Shown here: positions 23,507 through 32,508 of the stretch, one piece after another
How the letters are laid out: every line of letters starts with the position of its first letter
Numbering within the stretch: the first letter of the stretch is position 1
Assembly: GCF_020873895.1 (NCBI RefSeq)
Contig: NZ_JAHWGT010000018.1
Coordinates: forward strand, 62,001 to 126,000
Reading direction: 5' to 3'
DNA length: 64,000 nucleotides
From: Streptomyces sp. DH12
Lineage (GTDB): Bacteria; Actinomycetota; Actinomycetes; Streptomycetales; Streptomycetaceae
Translations under genes and position numbers: made by a program
Notes under the pieces: model-generated
What the model saw: only the letters and a program-made list of their open reading frames with translations
Database searches by the model: none
What the model was told of the DNA's origin: nothing

Positions 23507-23938
23507 TCAGCGTCCTACCCCGAGGAAGCTCAACCGCACCTCACGGTTGGGATTATCGACGTTCGTGTCGACCAGGCAGACCGACTGCCAGGTGCCCAGT
23601 GCGATGCGGCCGTCGATCACCGGGAGGGTCGCGTGCGGCGGGACCAGGGCGGGCAGGACGTGGTCGCGGCCGTGGCCGGGGCTGCCGTGGCGGTGCTGCC
23701 AGCGGTCGTCGGCGGGCAGCAGGGTGTGCAGGGCGGCCAGCAGGTCGTCGTCGCTGCCGGAGCCCGTCTCCAGGATCGCCACGCCGGTCGTGGCGTGGGG
23801 CGTGAAGACGTTCAGCAGGCCGTCGCGGCCGGCCGCGACCTCGTCCAGGAAGGACGCGCAGTCCTCCGTCAGGTCGTGGACCACCTCGCGGTGTCCGGTG
23901 GCGATCCGCAGCGTTCGGGTGGTGAATGCGTCGCTCAT
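23507..23938 (-). CDS. YjbQ/UPF0047 family protein
   Basis: 143 residues, the usual family length. Conserved blocks are LTEDCASFLDEV, GLLNVFTPHATTGVAILE with its invariant histidine, HRHGSPGHGRDHVLPALVPPHATLPVIDG and LGTWQSVCLVDTNVDNPNREV. YjbQ proteins form beta-sheet trimers and have been linked to thiamine-phosphate synthase side activity, but their physiological role is unsettled. ATG at 23938, divergent from the flavin enzyme gene with 63 bp between. Confidence 0.9.
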   Translation of the reverse strand: MSDAFTTRTLRIATGHREVVHDLTEDCASFLDEVAAGRDGLLNVFTPHATTGVAILETGSGSDDDLLAALHTLLPADDRWQHRHGSPGHGRDHVLPALVPPHATLPVIDGRIALGTWQSVCLVDTNVDNPNREVRLSFLGVGR

Positions 23939-24001
23939 GCCTCCATGGTGCCCGCTGCGCGGCCGGGGAAGATCCTCCGACTCCGGCTGGTTGGTTGAGA
24001 T

Positions 24002-25213
24002 GTGAACGGTTTCGAGGCGCAGGGTGTGCGGGACGTGGACGTGGTCGTCGTGGGGGCCGGGCAGGCGGGGCTGTCGGCCGCCTACCACCTGCGGCGCGCC
24101 GGGTACGAGCCGGGCCGTGACGTGGTCGTGCTCGACCAGGCGCCGCGGCCGGGCGGGGCCTGGCAGTTCCGGTGGCCGTCGCTGACGTACGGCAAGGTGC
24201 ACGGGATGCACGCGCTGCCCGGCATGGAGTTGACCGGGGCCGACGCGACGCGCCCGTCCGCCGAGGTGATCGGGGAGTACTTCGCCCGGTACGAGGAGGC
24301 GTTCGCCCTGCGCGTGCGCCGGCCCGTGCGGGTGGTGGCGGTGCGGGAGGGCGGGGACGGCCGGCTGCGCGTCGAGACGTCCGAGGGCGTGTACGCGGCG
24401 CGGGCGCTGATCAACGCCACGGGCACCTGGGACCGCCCGTTCTGGCCGCGCTACCCGGGGCAGGAGACGTTCCTGGGGCGGCAGCTGCACACGGCGGACT
24501 ATCCGGGGCCCGAGCCGTTCGCCGGGCGGCGGGTCGTCGTGGTCGGCGGCGGGGCTTCCGGCACCCAGCACCTCATGGAGATCGCGGACGTGGCGGCGGA
24601 GACGACCTGGGTGACGCGAAGCGAGCCGGTCTTCCGCGAAGGGCCCTTCGGCGAGGCGGAGGGGCGGGCGGCGGTCGCCCTGGTGGAGGAGCGGGTGCGG
24701 CGGGGGCTGGCGCCGCGCAGCGTGGTGAGCGTGACCGGGCTGCCGCTGACCGACGCGGTCCGTGCGGCGCGTGAGCGGGGCGTCCTGGAGCGGCTGCCGA
24801 TGTTCGACCGGGTCACCCCGACGGGTGTGGCGTGGGACCCCGCGCCGGCCGGCGGCGAGGGTGCTCGGTGGCCGGCGGGGCGGGCGGTGGACGCGGACGT
24901 GATCTTGTGGGCGACCGGCTTCCGGGCGGCCGTCGACCACCTCGCGCCGCTGCGGCTGCGCGAGCCGGGCGGCGGGATACGGCTGGACGGCACCCGGGCC
25001 GTGCGTGACCCGCGCGTCCACCTGGTCGGGTACGGGCCGTCGGCGTCGACCGTCGGGGCGAACCGCGCCGGGCGTGCCGCCGTCCGGGACGTCAGGCGGC
25101 TGCTGGAGCGGCCGGCCGGCGGGGCGGGGGTGGGCGGCGGGGCCGGAGTGGGCGGCGCGTTCGTCGGTGCGGGGCGGGCGGGTGCGACTGCGGGTGCGGG
25201 TGCGGGTGGGTGA
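24002..25213 (+). CDS. FAD-dependent oxidoreductase, flavin monooxygenase-like
   Basis: 403 residues. The FAD-binding GXGXXG is VVVGAGQAGLSAAYHL (about 16-31) and the NADPH-binding Rossmann motif is VVVVGGGASGTQHLMEI (about 176-192). ATG/ATGT-like motifs are INATGTWDRP and LWATGFRA. The family includes flavin-containing and Baeyer-Villiger monooxygenases, but the defining FxGxxxHxxxW/P motif is degenerate (FLGRQLHTADYP), so the reaction is open. Start is GTG at 24002. The last ~35 residues are a glycine/alanine tail, probably slippage-derived. Confidence 0.87.
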   Translation: MNGFEAQGVRDVDVVVVGAGQAGLSAAYHLRRAGYEPGRDVVVLDQAPRPGGAWQFRWPSLTYGKVHGMHALPGMELTGADATRPSAEVIGEYFARYEEAFALRVRRPVRVVAVREGGDGRLRVETSEGVYAARALINATGTWDRPFWPRYPGQETFLGRQLHTADYPGPEPFAGRRVVVVGGGASGTQHLMEIADVAAETTWVTRSEPVFREGPFGEAEGRAAVALVEERVRRGLAPRSVVSVTGLPLTDAVRAARERGVLERLPMFDRVTPTGVAWDPAPAGGEGARWPAGRAVDADVILWATGFRAAVDHLAPLRLREPGGGIRLDGTRAVRDPRVHLVGYGPSASTVGANRAGRAAVRDVRRLLERPAGGAGVGGGAGVGGAFVGAGRAGATAGAGAGG

Positions 25214-25216
25214 GCG

Positions 25217-26071
25217 TCAGGGGGTGGCGGTGCGGCGGTGGGCGTTGAACTCCTCGACGTTCCGCAGCTGTTCGGCGTAGTCGTCGGTGAAGCGGGTGTC
25301 CCCGGGGCGGACGGTCACGAAGTACAGCCAGTCGCCGGGCGGCGGGTCGATCGCGGCGTGCACGGCCTGCTCGCCGGGGTTGCCGATCGGTGTGGGCGGC
25401 AGGCCCGTGCCGGCGTAGGTGTTGTACGGGCTGTCGAGGCGGGTGTCGGCGTGCGAGGTGTCGAGCGTGGAGCGGCCGAGGGCGTAGTTGAGCGTCGAGT
25501 CCATCTGCAGCGGCATGCCCCGGGCGAGCCGGTTGTGGATCACCCTCGCCACCTTGCCCATGTCCTCCTCGGTGTCGGCCTCGGCCTGCACGATGCTGGC
25601 GATGGTCACCGTCTCGTAGAGGGTGAGACTGTTGCGCTGGGAGCCCTGCGTGACGCGGGGGGTCCCGAACCGCTCCCCCGCTGTGTCGATCATGTAGCGC
25701 AGGAGGCCGCGGGGCGTGGTGGCGTCCACGATCGGGTACGTGGCCGGGAAGAGGAACCCCTCGGGGTTCCCCCCGGCGGCGGCGGGCAGGCCGAGCCCCG
25801 GTGAGGCGGCCGTGGTCCGGGTGGTGCCGGGCGGCACGCCGAGGGCTTTGTCGACCGCCTCGTAGACCTGCGTGGAGCGCCAGCCCTCGGGGACGAGCAG
25901 GGACCGGGGCTGTTCGGGCGGCGGCGTGGCGGGCTCGCGCATGAGGAGCAGGGGAACCAGGGTGCCCGCCGCGACGAGGGCGAGCACACCGGTGATCAGG
26001 ACCAGTCGGCCGCGGCGGGTCAGGCGGGGCCGCCGGTGCCCGCGCGGCTTCCTCGGGATCGGGAACCTCAT
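25217..26071 (-). CDS. mltG: Endolytic transglycosylase MltG (YceG-like)
   Basis: 284 residues: a basic cytoplasmic N-terminus, one helix (about 25-44), then the YceG domain. Landmarks are EGFLFPATYPI, the catalytic glutamate in ASIVQAEADTEED, HNRLARGMPLQMDSTLNYAL and DSPYNTYAGTGLPPTPIGNPG. The enzyme cleaves nascent peptidoglycan strands at the membrane and so sets glycan length. The protein is shorter than the usual actinobacterial mltG beside aroE/yqgF, so this is likely a second, stand-alone paralogue. ATG at 26071. Confidence 0.9.
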   Translation of the reverse strand: MRFPIPRKPRGHRRPRLTRRGRLVLITGVLALVAAGTLVPLLLMREPATPPPEQPRSLLVPEGWRSTQVYEAVDKALGVPPGTTRTTAASPGLGLPAAAGGNPEGFLFPATYPIVDATTPRGLLRYMIDTAGERFGTPRVTQGSQRNSLTLYETVTIASIVQAEADTEEDMGKVARVIHNRLARGMPLQMDSTLNYALGRSTLDTSHADTRLDSPYNTYAGTGLPPTPIGNPGEQAVHAAIDPPPGDWLYFVTVRPGDTRFTDDYAEQLRNVEEFNAHRRTATP

Positions 26072-26310
26072 GCGGGCACGCTAACCCGCAGGTCATCACA
26101 AATTACGCATATACCACCTCGCGTCCTCCGCCCCGAGCGCCCGAACAAACGAACGCGGGAGCGGGTGTTCGCCGGAACGTGTGGTCGGCGCCGGAAGCCG
26201 TTGCTCCGTACGGATGCGTCGCAGGATCCTTACGGTGCGCAAGCGACGGGCTGCAGACCGCGAGGGCGCGTGTCCCACACACATGCACGACGTACAAGGA
26301 GTCCCACCCC

Positions 26311-26370
26311 ATGAACCTCATCACCAACCTGCTCGCCGGTGTCCTCCACTTCGTGGGCTGGCTGGTCTGA
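26311..26370 (+). CDS. 19-residue hydrophobic peptide MNLITNLLAGVLHFVGWLV
   Basis: A very short gene with an excellent ribosome site: AAGGAG ends nine bases before ATG at 26311. The product is almost entirely one hydrophobic or amphipathic helix with no charged side chain, resembling single-pass micro-proteins or phenol-soluble-modulin-like peptides. Its 3' 50 bp lie antisense to the end of the ABC exporter gene (stop at 26321). About 240 bp of otherwise empty DNA precede it, ample for a promoter. I do not know a function. A chance frame is possible, but the combination of strong ribosome site and uninterrupted hydrophobicity argues for translation. Confidence 0.6.
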   Translation: MNLITNLLAGVLHFVGWLV

Positions 26371-28264
26371 CGCTCGCTCCGTCCGGCGCCGCCGCTCCCC
26401 CGTCCCAGGGGAGCGGCGGCGTCGCCGTGTGCGCTCCGCCCGCGCTGCCCGTGTCGTCCGCGTCCATGCGGGTGTCGCCGTGCACCAGCGCGGCGTACCG
26501 GCCGCCCCTGGCGAGGAGTTCGGCGTGGCTGCCGCGCTCGACGATGCGGCCGGCGTCGAGGACGACGATCTGGTCGGCGGCCCGGACCGTGGAGAGCCGG
26601 TGCGCGATGGTGATGGTGGTCCGCCCGGCGGAGAGGGCGTCGATCGCGCGCTGCACGGCCTGTTCGGTCCGCGTGTCCAGGGCGCTGGTCGCCTCGTCGA
26701 GGATGAGGACGGGTGGGTCGCGCAGGATCGTCCGGGCGATGGCCAGGCGCTGCTTCTCGCCGCCGGAGAACCGGTAGCCGCGCTCGCCGACGAGGGTGTC
26801 GTAGCCGTCGGGCAGCGAGGCGATGTGGTCGTGGATCTGCGCGGCCCTGGCCGCGGCCTCGATCTCGGCGTCCGAGGCGTCCGGCCGGGCGAAGCGGAGG
26901 TTGTCGGCGACGGACGCGTGGAAGAGGTACGTCTCCTGGGAGACGACGCCCACACCCCGGGCGAGGGTGTCGAAGTCGAGCTCGCGCACGTCGACGCCGT
27001 CGAGCGTGACGCGGCCGCCGGTGACGTCGTAGAGCCGGGGCACCAGGTAGCTCAGGGTGGACTTGCCGGAGCCGGTGGCGCCGACGACGGCGAGGCTGCT
27101 GCCCGCGGGGACGGTGATGTCGATGCCGTCGAGCGTGGGGCCGCTCTTCTCGTCGCCCGCGTCGTAGTGGAAGGCGACGTCCTCGAAGCGGATCTCGCCG
27201 CGGATCCGCTCCAGGCGCACGGGCCGCTCGGTCTCGGTGATGTCGACCGGAAGGTCCAGGTACTCGAAGATCCGCTGGAAGAGCGCGAGCGAGGTCTGGA
27301 TCTGCACACCGGTGGAGAGCAGGCTGACGGCGGGGCGCAGGAGCCCCTGCTGGAGGGTGACGAAGGCGACGAGCGTGCCGATGGAGATCGCCGGCCCGCC
27401 GGCCCGCAGGGCCAGCCCGGCCGCCCAGTACAGCAGGGCGGGCATGGCGGCCATGACGATGGTGATGGTCGCCATCCGCCACCGGCCGGCCATCGAGGAG
27501 CGGACCTCCAGGTCGACCAGGCGCTCGGACTCGTCGGCGAAGGAGCGGGTCAGGGAGTCCGCCCGGCCCATCGTGCGGCCCAGCAGGATGCCGCTGACGG
27601 AGAGCGACTCGGTGACCGTCGCCGCCATCGCGGCCATCTGCTTCTGCCGCTGCGTGGTGATCGCCTTGCGCTCGCGGCCCACCCGGCGGCTGATCCACAC
27701 GAAGACCGGCAGCAGCAGGAGCGAGACGACCGTCAGCCGCCAGTCCAGCGCGAGCATCGCGACGATCGTCGCGATGACGGCGGTGACGTTGGAGACGAGG
27801 GAGGTCGCGGTCGACGTGACCGTGGCCTGCATGCCGCCGATGTCGTTCGCGATGCGGGACTGCACCTCGCCGGTGCGCGTGCGGGTGAAGAAGGCGAGGG
27901 GCATGCGCTGGAGCTGCGCGTACACGGCGGTGCGCAGGTCGTGCATGACGCGCTGCCCGACCGTGGTGGAGATCAGCGTCTGGAGGACGCCGAAGACGCT
28001 GGTCACCACCGCCGTGAGGATCATGCCGAGCGCGAGGAGGGTGAGGAGCCCCGTGCGGCCCTGGGGGATGGCGGTGTCGAGGATCTCGCGCAGCAGGAAC
28101 GGCGAGGCGACCCCCACCAGGGAGGAGGCGCCGACGAGCAGCCCCACGAAGCCCAGGCGGCCCCGGTAGGGCCGGAAGAGCCGGAGGATCCGCCGGATCT
28201 GCGCCGGCGGCTGGTCCGGATCGGGGGGCGGTGGCGTCCAGGTGGACTCGGCGTGGATACGCAT
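26321..28264 (-). CDS. ABC exporter, fused membrane and ATPase domains (MsbA/LmrA-like)
   Basis: 647 residues. Six helices form the type I exporter domain (about 35-320, with VGQRVMHDLRTAVYAQLQRMP typical). The ATPase follows: Walker A GATGSGKST near 395, Q-loop VVSQETYLF, signature FSGGEKQRLAIART, Walker B VLILDEATSALD and H-switch IAHRLS. All sites are intact, so it can work as a homodimer. The last ~45 residues are a poorly conserved tail overlapping the antisense peptide gene. A MarR regulator is divergent, 112 bp away, suggesting drug-inducible export. ATG at 28264. Confidence 0.93.
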   Translation of the reverse strand: MRIHAESTWTPPPPDPDQPPAQIRRILRLFRPYRGRLGFVGLLVGASSLVGVASPFLLREILDTAIPQGRTGLLTLLALGMILTAVVTSVFGVLQTLISTTVGQRVMHDLRTAVYAQLQRMPLAFFTRTRTGEVQSRIANDIGGMQATVTSTATSLVSNVTAVIATIVAMLALDWRLTVVSLLLLPVFVWISRRVGRERKAITTQRQKQMAAMAATVTESLSVSGILLGRTMGRADSLTRSFADESERLVDLEVRSSMAGRWRMATITIVMAAMPALLYWAAGLALRAGGPAISIGTLVAFVTLQQGLLRPAVSLLSTGVQIQTSLALFQRIFEYLDLPVDITETERPVRLERIRGEIRFEDVAFHYDAGDEKSGPTLDGIDITVPAGSSLAVVGATGSGKSTLSYLVPRLYDVTGGRVTLDGVDVRELDFDTLARGVGVVSQETYLFHASVADNLRFARPDASDAEIEAAARAAQIHDHIASLPDGYDTLVGERGYRFSGGEKQRLAIARTILRDPPVLILDEATSALDTRTEQAVQRAIDALSAGRTTITIAHRLSTVRAADQIVVLDAGRIVERGSHAELLARGGRYAALVHGDTRMDADDTGSAGGAHTATPPLPWDGGAAAPDGASVRPASPRSGGHRRAGW

Positions 28265-28376
28265 GGCTCCTTCGGAGGTCGTCGCGTCCCGCGGCCACGG
28301 GACACCCCTGCGATAGAGAGCTTAGCTCATTGTGAGGACAGGTAACAGTGAACAGGGTCCTGCTACCCTTCCGATT

Positions 28377-28826
28377 ATGAACGCACCCGACGCCGACGGC
28401 CTCCTCGCCGAACAGCTGCTGCGGCTCACCCGCCGGCTCCACCGCAGCCAGAAGAGGCAGTTGGAGGCCGTGGACGTCCGCATCACCCCCGCCCAGTCGC
28501 GTCTCCTGCGGACGGTCGCGCACTACGAGTCGCCGCCGCGCATGGCCGACCTCGCCGAACGGCTGGAGGTCGTGCCCCGGGCGGTGACGAGCCTGGTCGA
28601 CGGCCTGGAGGCGAGCGGCCGGGTGCGCCGCGTGCCCGACCCCGCCAACCGCCGGGTGATCAGGATCGAGCTGACCGACGAGGGCCGCGCCACCCTGCGG
28701 CGGCTGAGGAGCGCGCGCCGGGCCGCCGCGGAGGACGTTCTCGCGCCCCTGACCGCGAGGCAGCGCGAGGTGCTCGGCGGGCTGCTGTCCGCCCTGGTCG
28801 ACGGGGTGCCCGAGCGGCGCTGCTGA
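28377..28826 (+). CDS. MarR family transcriptional regulator
   Basis: 149 residues with the winged helix RITPAQSRLLRTVAHYESPP, RMADLAERLEVVPRAVTSLVDGLEASG and the wing RRVPDPANRRVIRIELTDEG. It is divergent from the ABC exporter and probably represses both genes; a short CTCA-TTG-TGAG dyad lies between them near 28327-28337. No Shine-Dalgarno is visible. A TACCCT -10 hexamer at 28364-28369 is so close to the ATG at 28377 that the mRNA is probably leaderless. Confidence 0.92.
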   Translation: MNAPDADGLLAEQLLRLTRRLHRSQKRQLEAVDVRITPAQSRLLRTVAHYESPPRMADLAERLEVVPRAVTSLVDGLEASGRVRRVPDPANRRVIRIELTDEGRATLRRLRSARRAAAEDVLAPLTARQREVLGGLLSALVDGVPERRC

Positions 28827-28873
28827 CTCGCCGCGCGCCCCTCGCCCTCCGCCCCGGCACCGACGCGAAAGAG

Positions 28874-28905
28874 CCGAAGAGGGGCCCGCCCTGGCGGGTC
28901 CTCGG
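28874..28905 (+). terminator. GC-rich hairpin after marR gene
   Basis: An imperfect stem of about 13 bp (CCGAAGAGGGGCCCGCC against GGCGGGTCCTCGG) with a two-base loop, 48 bp past the stop codon. The position fits intrinsic termination without a U-tract, as is usual in streptomycetes. Confidence 0.5.
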
Positions 28906-29090
28906 CCGTACCCGCCGCCCAGGGCGCCGGGCCGGACCGGCGCGGCCGCCGGGATCCGGCCGGTCCTGCTCCCCGGCGCGCGCACGCGCCACGGAAGGCC
29001 GATCCTCTCCCTTGCGTACCCCCGGCCGGGCGGCCAGGGTCCTACCGGGACAGGTGAACCCAGCCGTGCACGTCATGTACTGGAGGTTCC

Positions 29091-30560
29091 ATGAGCGAGT
29101 CGGTTCCCGGCGGCGACGCGGCGCCCGACGCCCCCCGGCCCCCCGCCGCGCCCTCGCGCCGCGGCGTGCTGCGGACCACGGCGGGCGCCGCGGGCGCCGG
29201 CCTCGGTCTGACCGCCCTCGGCGGCGCACCGGCCGCGGCGGCCGCCCCGCGCGCCGCCGGCCGGACGGCGGCGGGCCCCCCGGCGGAGCCCGCGGCGCCG
29301 CCCCGCCAGGGCGCCACGATGGCGGGGGTGCCGTTCGAGCGGCGCAGCACCGTACGGGTCGGCATCGTCGGGCTCGGGAACCGCGGCGACAGCATGATCG
29401 ACCTGTTCCTCGCCGTCCCCGGCACCCGGGTCACCGCCGTCTGCGACCCGGTCCGGGAGAAGGCGGCCCGGGCAGCCGCCAAGGTCGTGGCGGCCGGGCA
29501 GCCCGCGCCGGCGGTGTACGCGCACGGCGAGGGCGCCTACGCGCGCCTGTGCGAGCGCGGCGACGTCGACCTGGTGTACGTCGCCACCCCCTGGGAGCTC
29601 CACTTCGAGATGGCGCGGACCGCCCTGCTGAACGGCAAGCACGTCGGCGTCGAGTGTCCCGCGGCGATGGCCCTGGACGAGCTGTGGGCCCTGGTCGACC
29701 TGTCGGAGCGGACGCGCCGCCACTGCATGCAGCTGGAGAACTGCTGCTATGGCAGGAACGAGACGCGTGTGCTGCGCATGGCGCACGCGGGCAGGTTCGG
29801 CGAGCTGCTGCACGCCGCCGGCGCGTACAACCACGACCTGCGCGAGCTGCTGTTCTCCCCGACGTACTACGAGGGCCCCTGGCGGCGGCTGTGGCACACC
29901 CGGCTGCGTGGCGACCTGTACCCGAACCACGGCCTCGGGCCCGTCGCCAACTACCTGGACGTCAACCGGGGCGACCGGGTGGTCGCCATCAGCAGCTTCG
30001 GCACGCCCGCCCGGGGGCTGGCCGAGTACCGGGCGGCCCACGTGCCGCCGGGCCACCCCAGCTGGAAGGAGTCGTACGTCGGGAGCGACCGCACCGTCAG
30101 CATGCTCCGGACCGCGAAGGGCCGGGTGATCCGGCTGGAGCACGACGTGTCCACGCCGCACCCGTACAGCCGGATCAACAGCCTGGGCGGCACCCGGGGG
30201 GTGTTCGAGGACTACCCGGCCCGCGTCTACCTGGAGCCGGACCACAAGGGCCACCAGTGGGGCGACTTCTCCGCCTACGCCGAGGAGTTCGAGCACTGGC
30301 TGTGGCGGGAGCACGCCGACCCGCCGGGCGGGCACGGCGGCATGGACTACCTCATGGTGTACCGGCTGACGCAGTGCATGCGGCTGGGCCTGGTGCCGGA
30401 CTTCGACGTGTACGACGCCGCGACCTGGACGGCACCGGTGCCGCTGAGCCACGCCTCCGTCCGGGCCCACGGAGCGCCCGTGGCGTTCCCGGACTTCACC
30501 CGCGGCGAGTGGCGGCGCTCCCGGCCCGGCGTGGACTCGGAGCGCCCGGCGGAGGCGTAG
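29091..30560 (+). CDS. Tat-exported GH109-type Gfo/Idh/MocA protein (alpha-N-acetylgalactosaminidase-like)
   Basis: 489 residues. A twin-arginine signal ([14 protein letters not shown], near residues 22-36) precedes an NAD-binding Rossmann fold ([17 protein letters not shown]) and the sugar domain. The motif [32 protein letters not shown] and [20 protein letters not shown] are typical of GH109. That family hydrolyses alpha-GalNAc by an NAD-dependent redox mechanism and keeps its cofactor bound through Tat export. ATG at 29091. The next gene, converging, is PNGase A-like, so both may act on glycoproteins outside the cell. Related Gfo/Idh members have other sugar substrates, so the activity is not certain. 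Confidence 0.82.
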   Translation: MSESVPGGDAAPDAPRPPAAPSRRGVLRTTAGAAGAGLGLTALGGAPAAAAAPRAAGRTAAGPPAEPAAPPRQGATMAGVPFERRSTVRVGIVGLGNRGDSMIDLFLAVPGTRVTAVCDPVREKAARAAAKVVAAGQPAPAVYAHGEGAYARLCERGDVDLVYVATPWELHFEMARTALLNGKHVGVECPAAMALDELWALVDLSERTRRHCMQLENCCYGRNETRVLRMAHAGRFGELLHAAGAYNHDLRELLFSPTYYEGPWRRLWHTRLRGDLYPNHGLGPVANYLDVNRGDRVVAISSFGTPARGLAEYRAAHVPPGHPSWKESYVGSDRTVSMLRTAKGRVIRLEHDVSTPHPYSRINSLGGTRGVFEDYPARVYLEPDHKGHQWGDFSAYAEEFEHWLWREHADPPGGHGGMDYLMVYRLTQCMRLGLVPDFDVYDAATWTAPVPLSHASVRAHGAPVAFPDFTRGEWRRSRPGVDSERPAEA

Positions 30561-30612
30561 CGCCCGGCGGAGGGGTGGCCGGCGGAGGCGTGGCCGGCGG
30601 CGGGGTGCCGGA
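30541..30612. repeat. Degenerate GC-rich tandem repeat at the 3' end of the GH109-type gene
   Basis: About four imperfect copies of GCCGGCGGAGGCGTG span the last codons and the stop of the GH109-type gene and the following spacer. This looks like a minisatellite created by slippage. It lies between two convergent stop codons. Confidence 0.45.
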
Positions 30613-30633
30613 AGGGCCGGCGGTGGCGGGAGG

Positions 30634-32243
30634 TCAGCAGCGCCTGCGGTCCTGCGTCACCGTCCCCTGCTCGGTGCGCAGCAGGCGGTCGTGGCAGCCG
30701 GCGGAGCCGCGGAGCCGGTAGTGCTCGGCGGACGTGCCGACCGCGCGGCGCCGGTCGCGCGGGACGCCCGTCGTGTACGTCGCGTCGCCGGTGTACGTGT
30801 CGTCCAGCCGCGACCAGGACGGTGGCCGGCCGCCGCCGGCCGTGACGGTGTGGGCGTGGTCGCCGAGGGCCAGCACCGTCCGCAGCCGGTCGCCGGCGCC
30901 GACGGTCGTCGCGCCGTCCATGGTGTACGCGCGCCGGACGCGGGTGGTCGTGCCGCCCGCGGTGACCGTCTCGTGGTCGGTCCAGGCGGCGTCGAGGGCG
31001 TCGGGGTTCTCGTCGGTGCCCCAGCGGTGGACGGAGGTGTGCGAGAGCGCGCGGGTGACGGTGGTGGCGATCCGGCCGCGGGAGGTGTCGACGTGTCCGG
31101 CCACCGTGAGCCGGTGGGCCGCGCTCGTGTCGACGCGGTGCTCGGCGCCGGGGGTGTGGCGGGAGGTGCCGGTGGCGCCGCCGTCCTCGTGGCGGGTGAG
31201 TGCGCCGGTGACGACCGCGCGGCCCTCGTCCCGCCACAGCAGGAGGTTGGTCGGGGTGCTCCAGCCGGGCCGTCCGGCGGGCACCCCGGCGACCGTCACC
31301 TCGACGCGGTGCGGACGGCCGTCGTTGAGGAGGGCGGCGAACGGAGTCAGGTCGAACAGGACCGGCCGGACGTCGAAGGCGCGGGGGCCGGGGACGACGT
31401 ACCAGAGGAACGGGTTGGACCAACCGCCCGTCCAGACCGTCGGGAAGGGCGCGGCGATGCCGGCGAGCCGGCCGTCGACGCTGACGCGGACCTCGCGGTT
31501 CGGGCCGCCCTCGGCGGTGCATCCGTAGGGGGCCCCGGTGGGGGCGGCCAGGTACCAGTACTCCTCGCAACCGCCGCCCGAGCCCGTGGCGTACACCTCG
31601 GCGAGGATCCGTTCGGTGTTGCGCGGCGTGGTGACGGACCCCCCGTCGGCGAGCGGGAGGACGCGTTCCGGCACGGCCGACGGATCGGGGGCGGCGGCGC
31701 CGGCGGCGTGGAAGGTGAGGGTGACGGTGACGTCGATGACGCCGGTGTGGGTGTCGTCGACGACGTTGCCGATGAGCATCTCCACCGGCTGGGGCCGGCT
31801 CAGGGTGTCGCTGTAGCGGGTGAGGTCCTTCTCCACCGACCAGGTGATGCCGTCGGGGGACGGTTGGGGCGTGGACGTGCGCAGGACTTCGACTCCGCCG
31901 AGGGCCAGGTGGCCGAGCCGGTCGTACTGGCGTCCCCGGACGCGGCCGTCGAGCCGGAGGACGACCGCGCTCCAGCGGTCGCCGCACCCTTCCGGTGGCG
32001 TGTAGGCGCCACGGTAGGGGGTGAAGTCGCGGAACTGCGCGCGGGCGACGGTGACCTCGCAGGACGGTACCCCGCGAGGCCGGTGCACCGGGGGCGCCGC
32101 GGTGACGGGGTCGTGCCAGTCGGTGCCGAACTCCGCCGGCGCTGCGGGTGTTGCCCGGCGGTGGCGGCCGGCGGGCCGGTGAGGAGCGCGCCGGCGGCGA
32201 GTGCCAGGGCGCTGAGCGTGCTCATGACTGGGCGTCGTCTCAT
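30634..32243 (-). pseudogene. Secreted PNGase A-like peptide-N-glycosidase interrupted by one frameshift
   Basis: The body matches peptide-N4-(N-acetyl-beta-glucosaminyl)asparagine amidase A: FGTDWHDPVTAAPP, YDRLGHLALGGVEVLRTSTP, GNVVDDTHTGVIDVTVTLTF, EEYWYLAAP and TVWTGGWSNPFLWYVVPGPRAFD. These enzymes remove N-glycans from glycoproteins. The signal peptide (MSTLSALALAAGALLTG, then ATAG) lies in another frame. The two frames meet at a CCC run at 32154-32156, where one extra base would restore a continuous 536-residue preprotein. The rest is intact, so this is either a very recent mutation, phase variation at a homopolymer or a sequencing error. Start ATG is at 32243 or 32225. Confidence 0.75.
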
Positions 32244-32508
32244 GGGGCGGAAGTGAAGCGCCGGACGGGGCACGGCGCCAGACGCGGGTGGGCGGCTGTG
32301 GCGCGTTCCGTGCGCGCGGCGGAAAACCCTTTGCCCCCGGCCCGTCGGCGGGGTGAACCTGGCACGTCTCCGCCGGGCCCCGGCCGTCGGCGGTGCGCCC
32401 CGTCCTGCCCGCCGCCGCCCCCGCCGCCGGTTCCGCGCCGCTACCGCCCGCCCCGCCCGCCGCCGGCTCCCCACCCCGTCCGCGCCTGTCGAGAATGTCT
32501 GGGACGCC

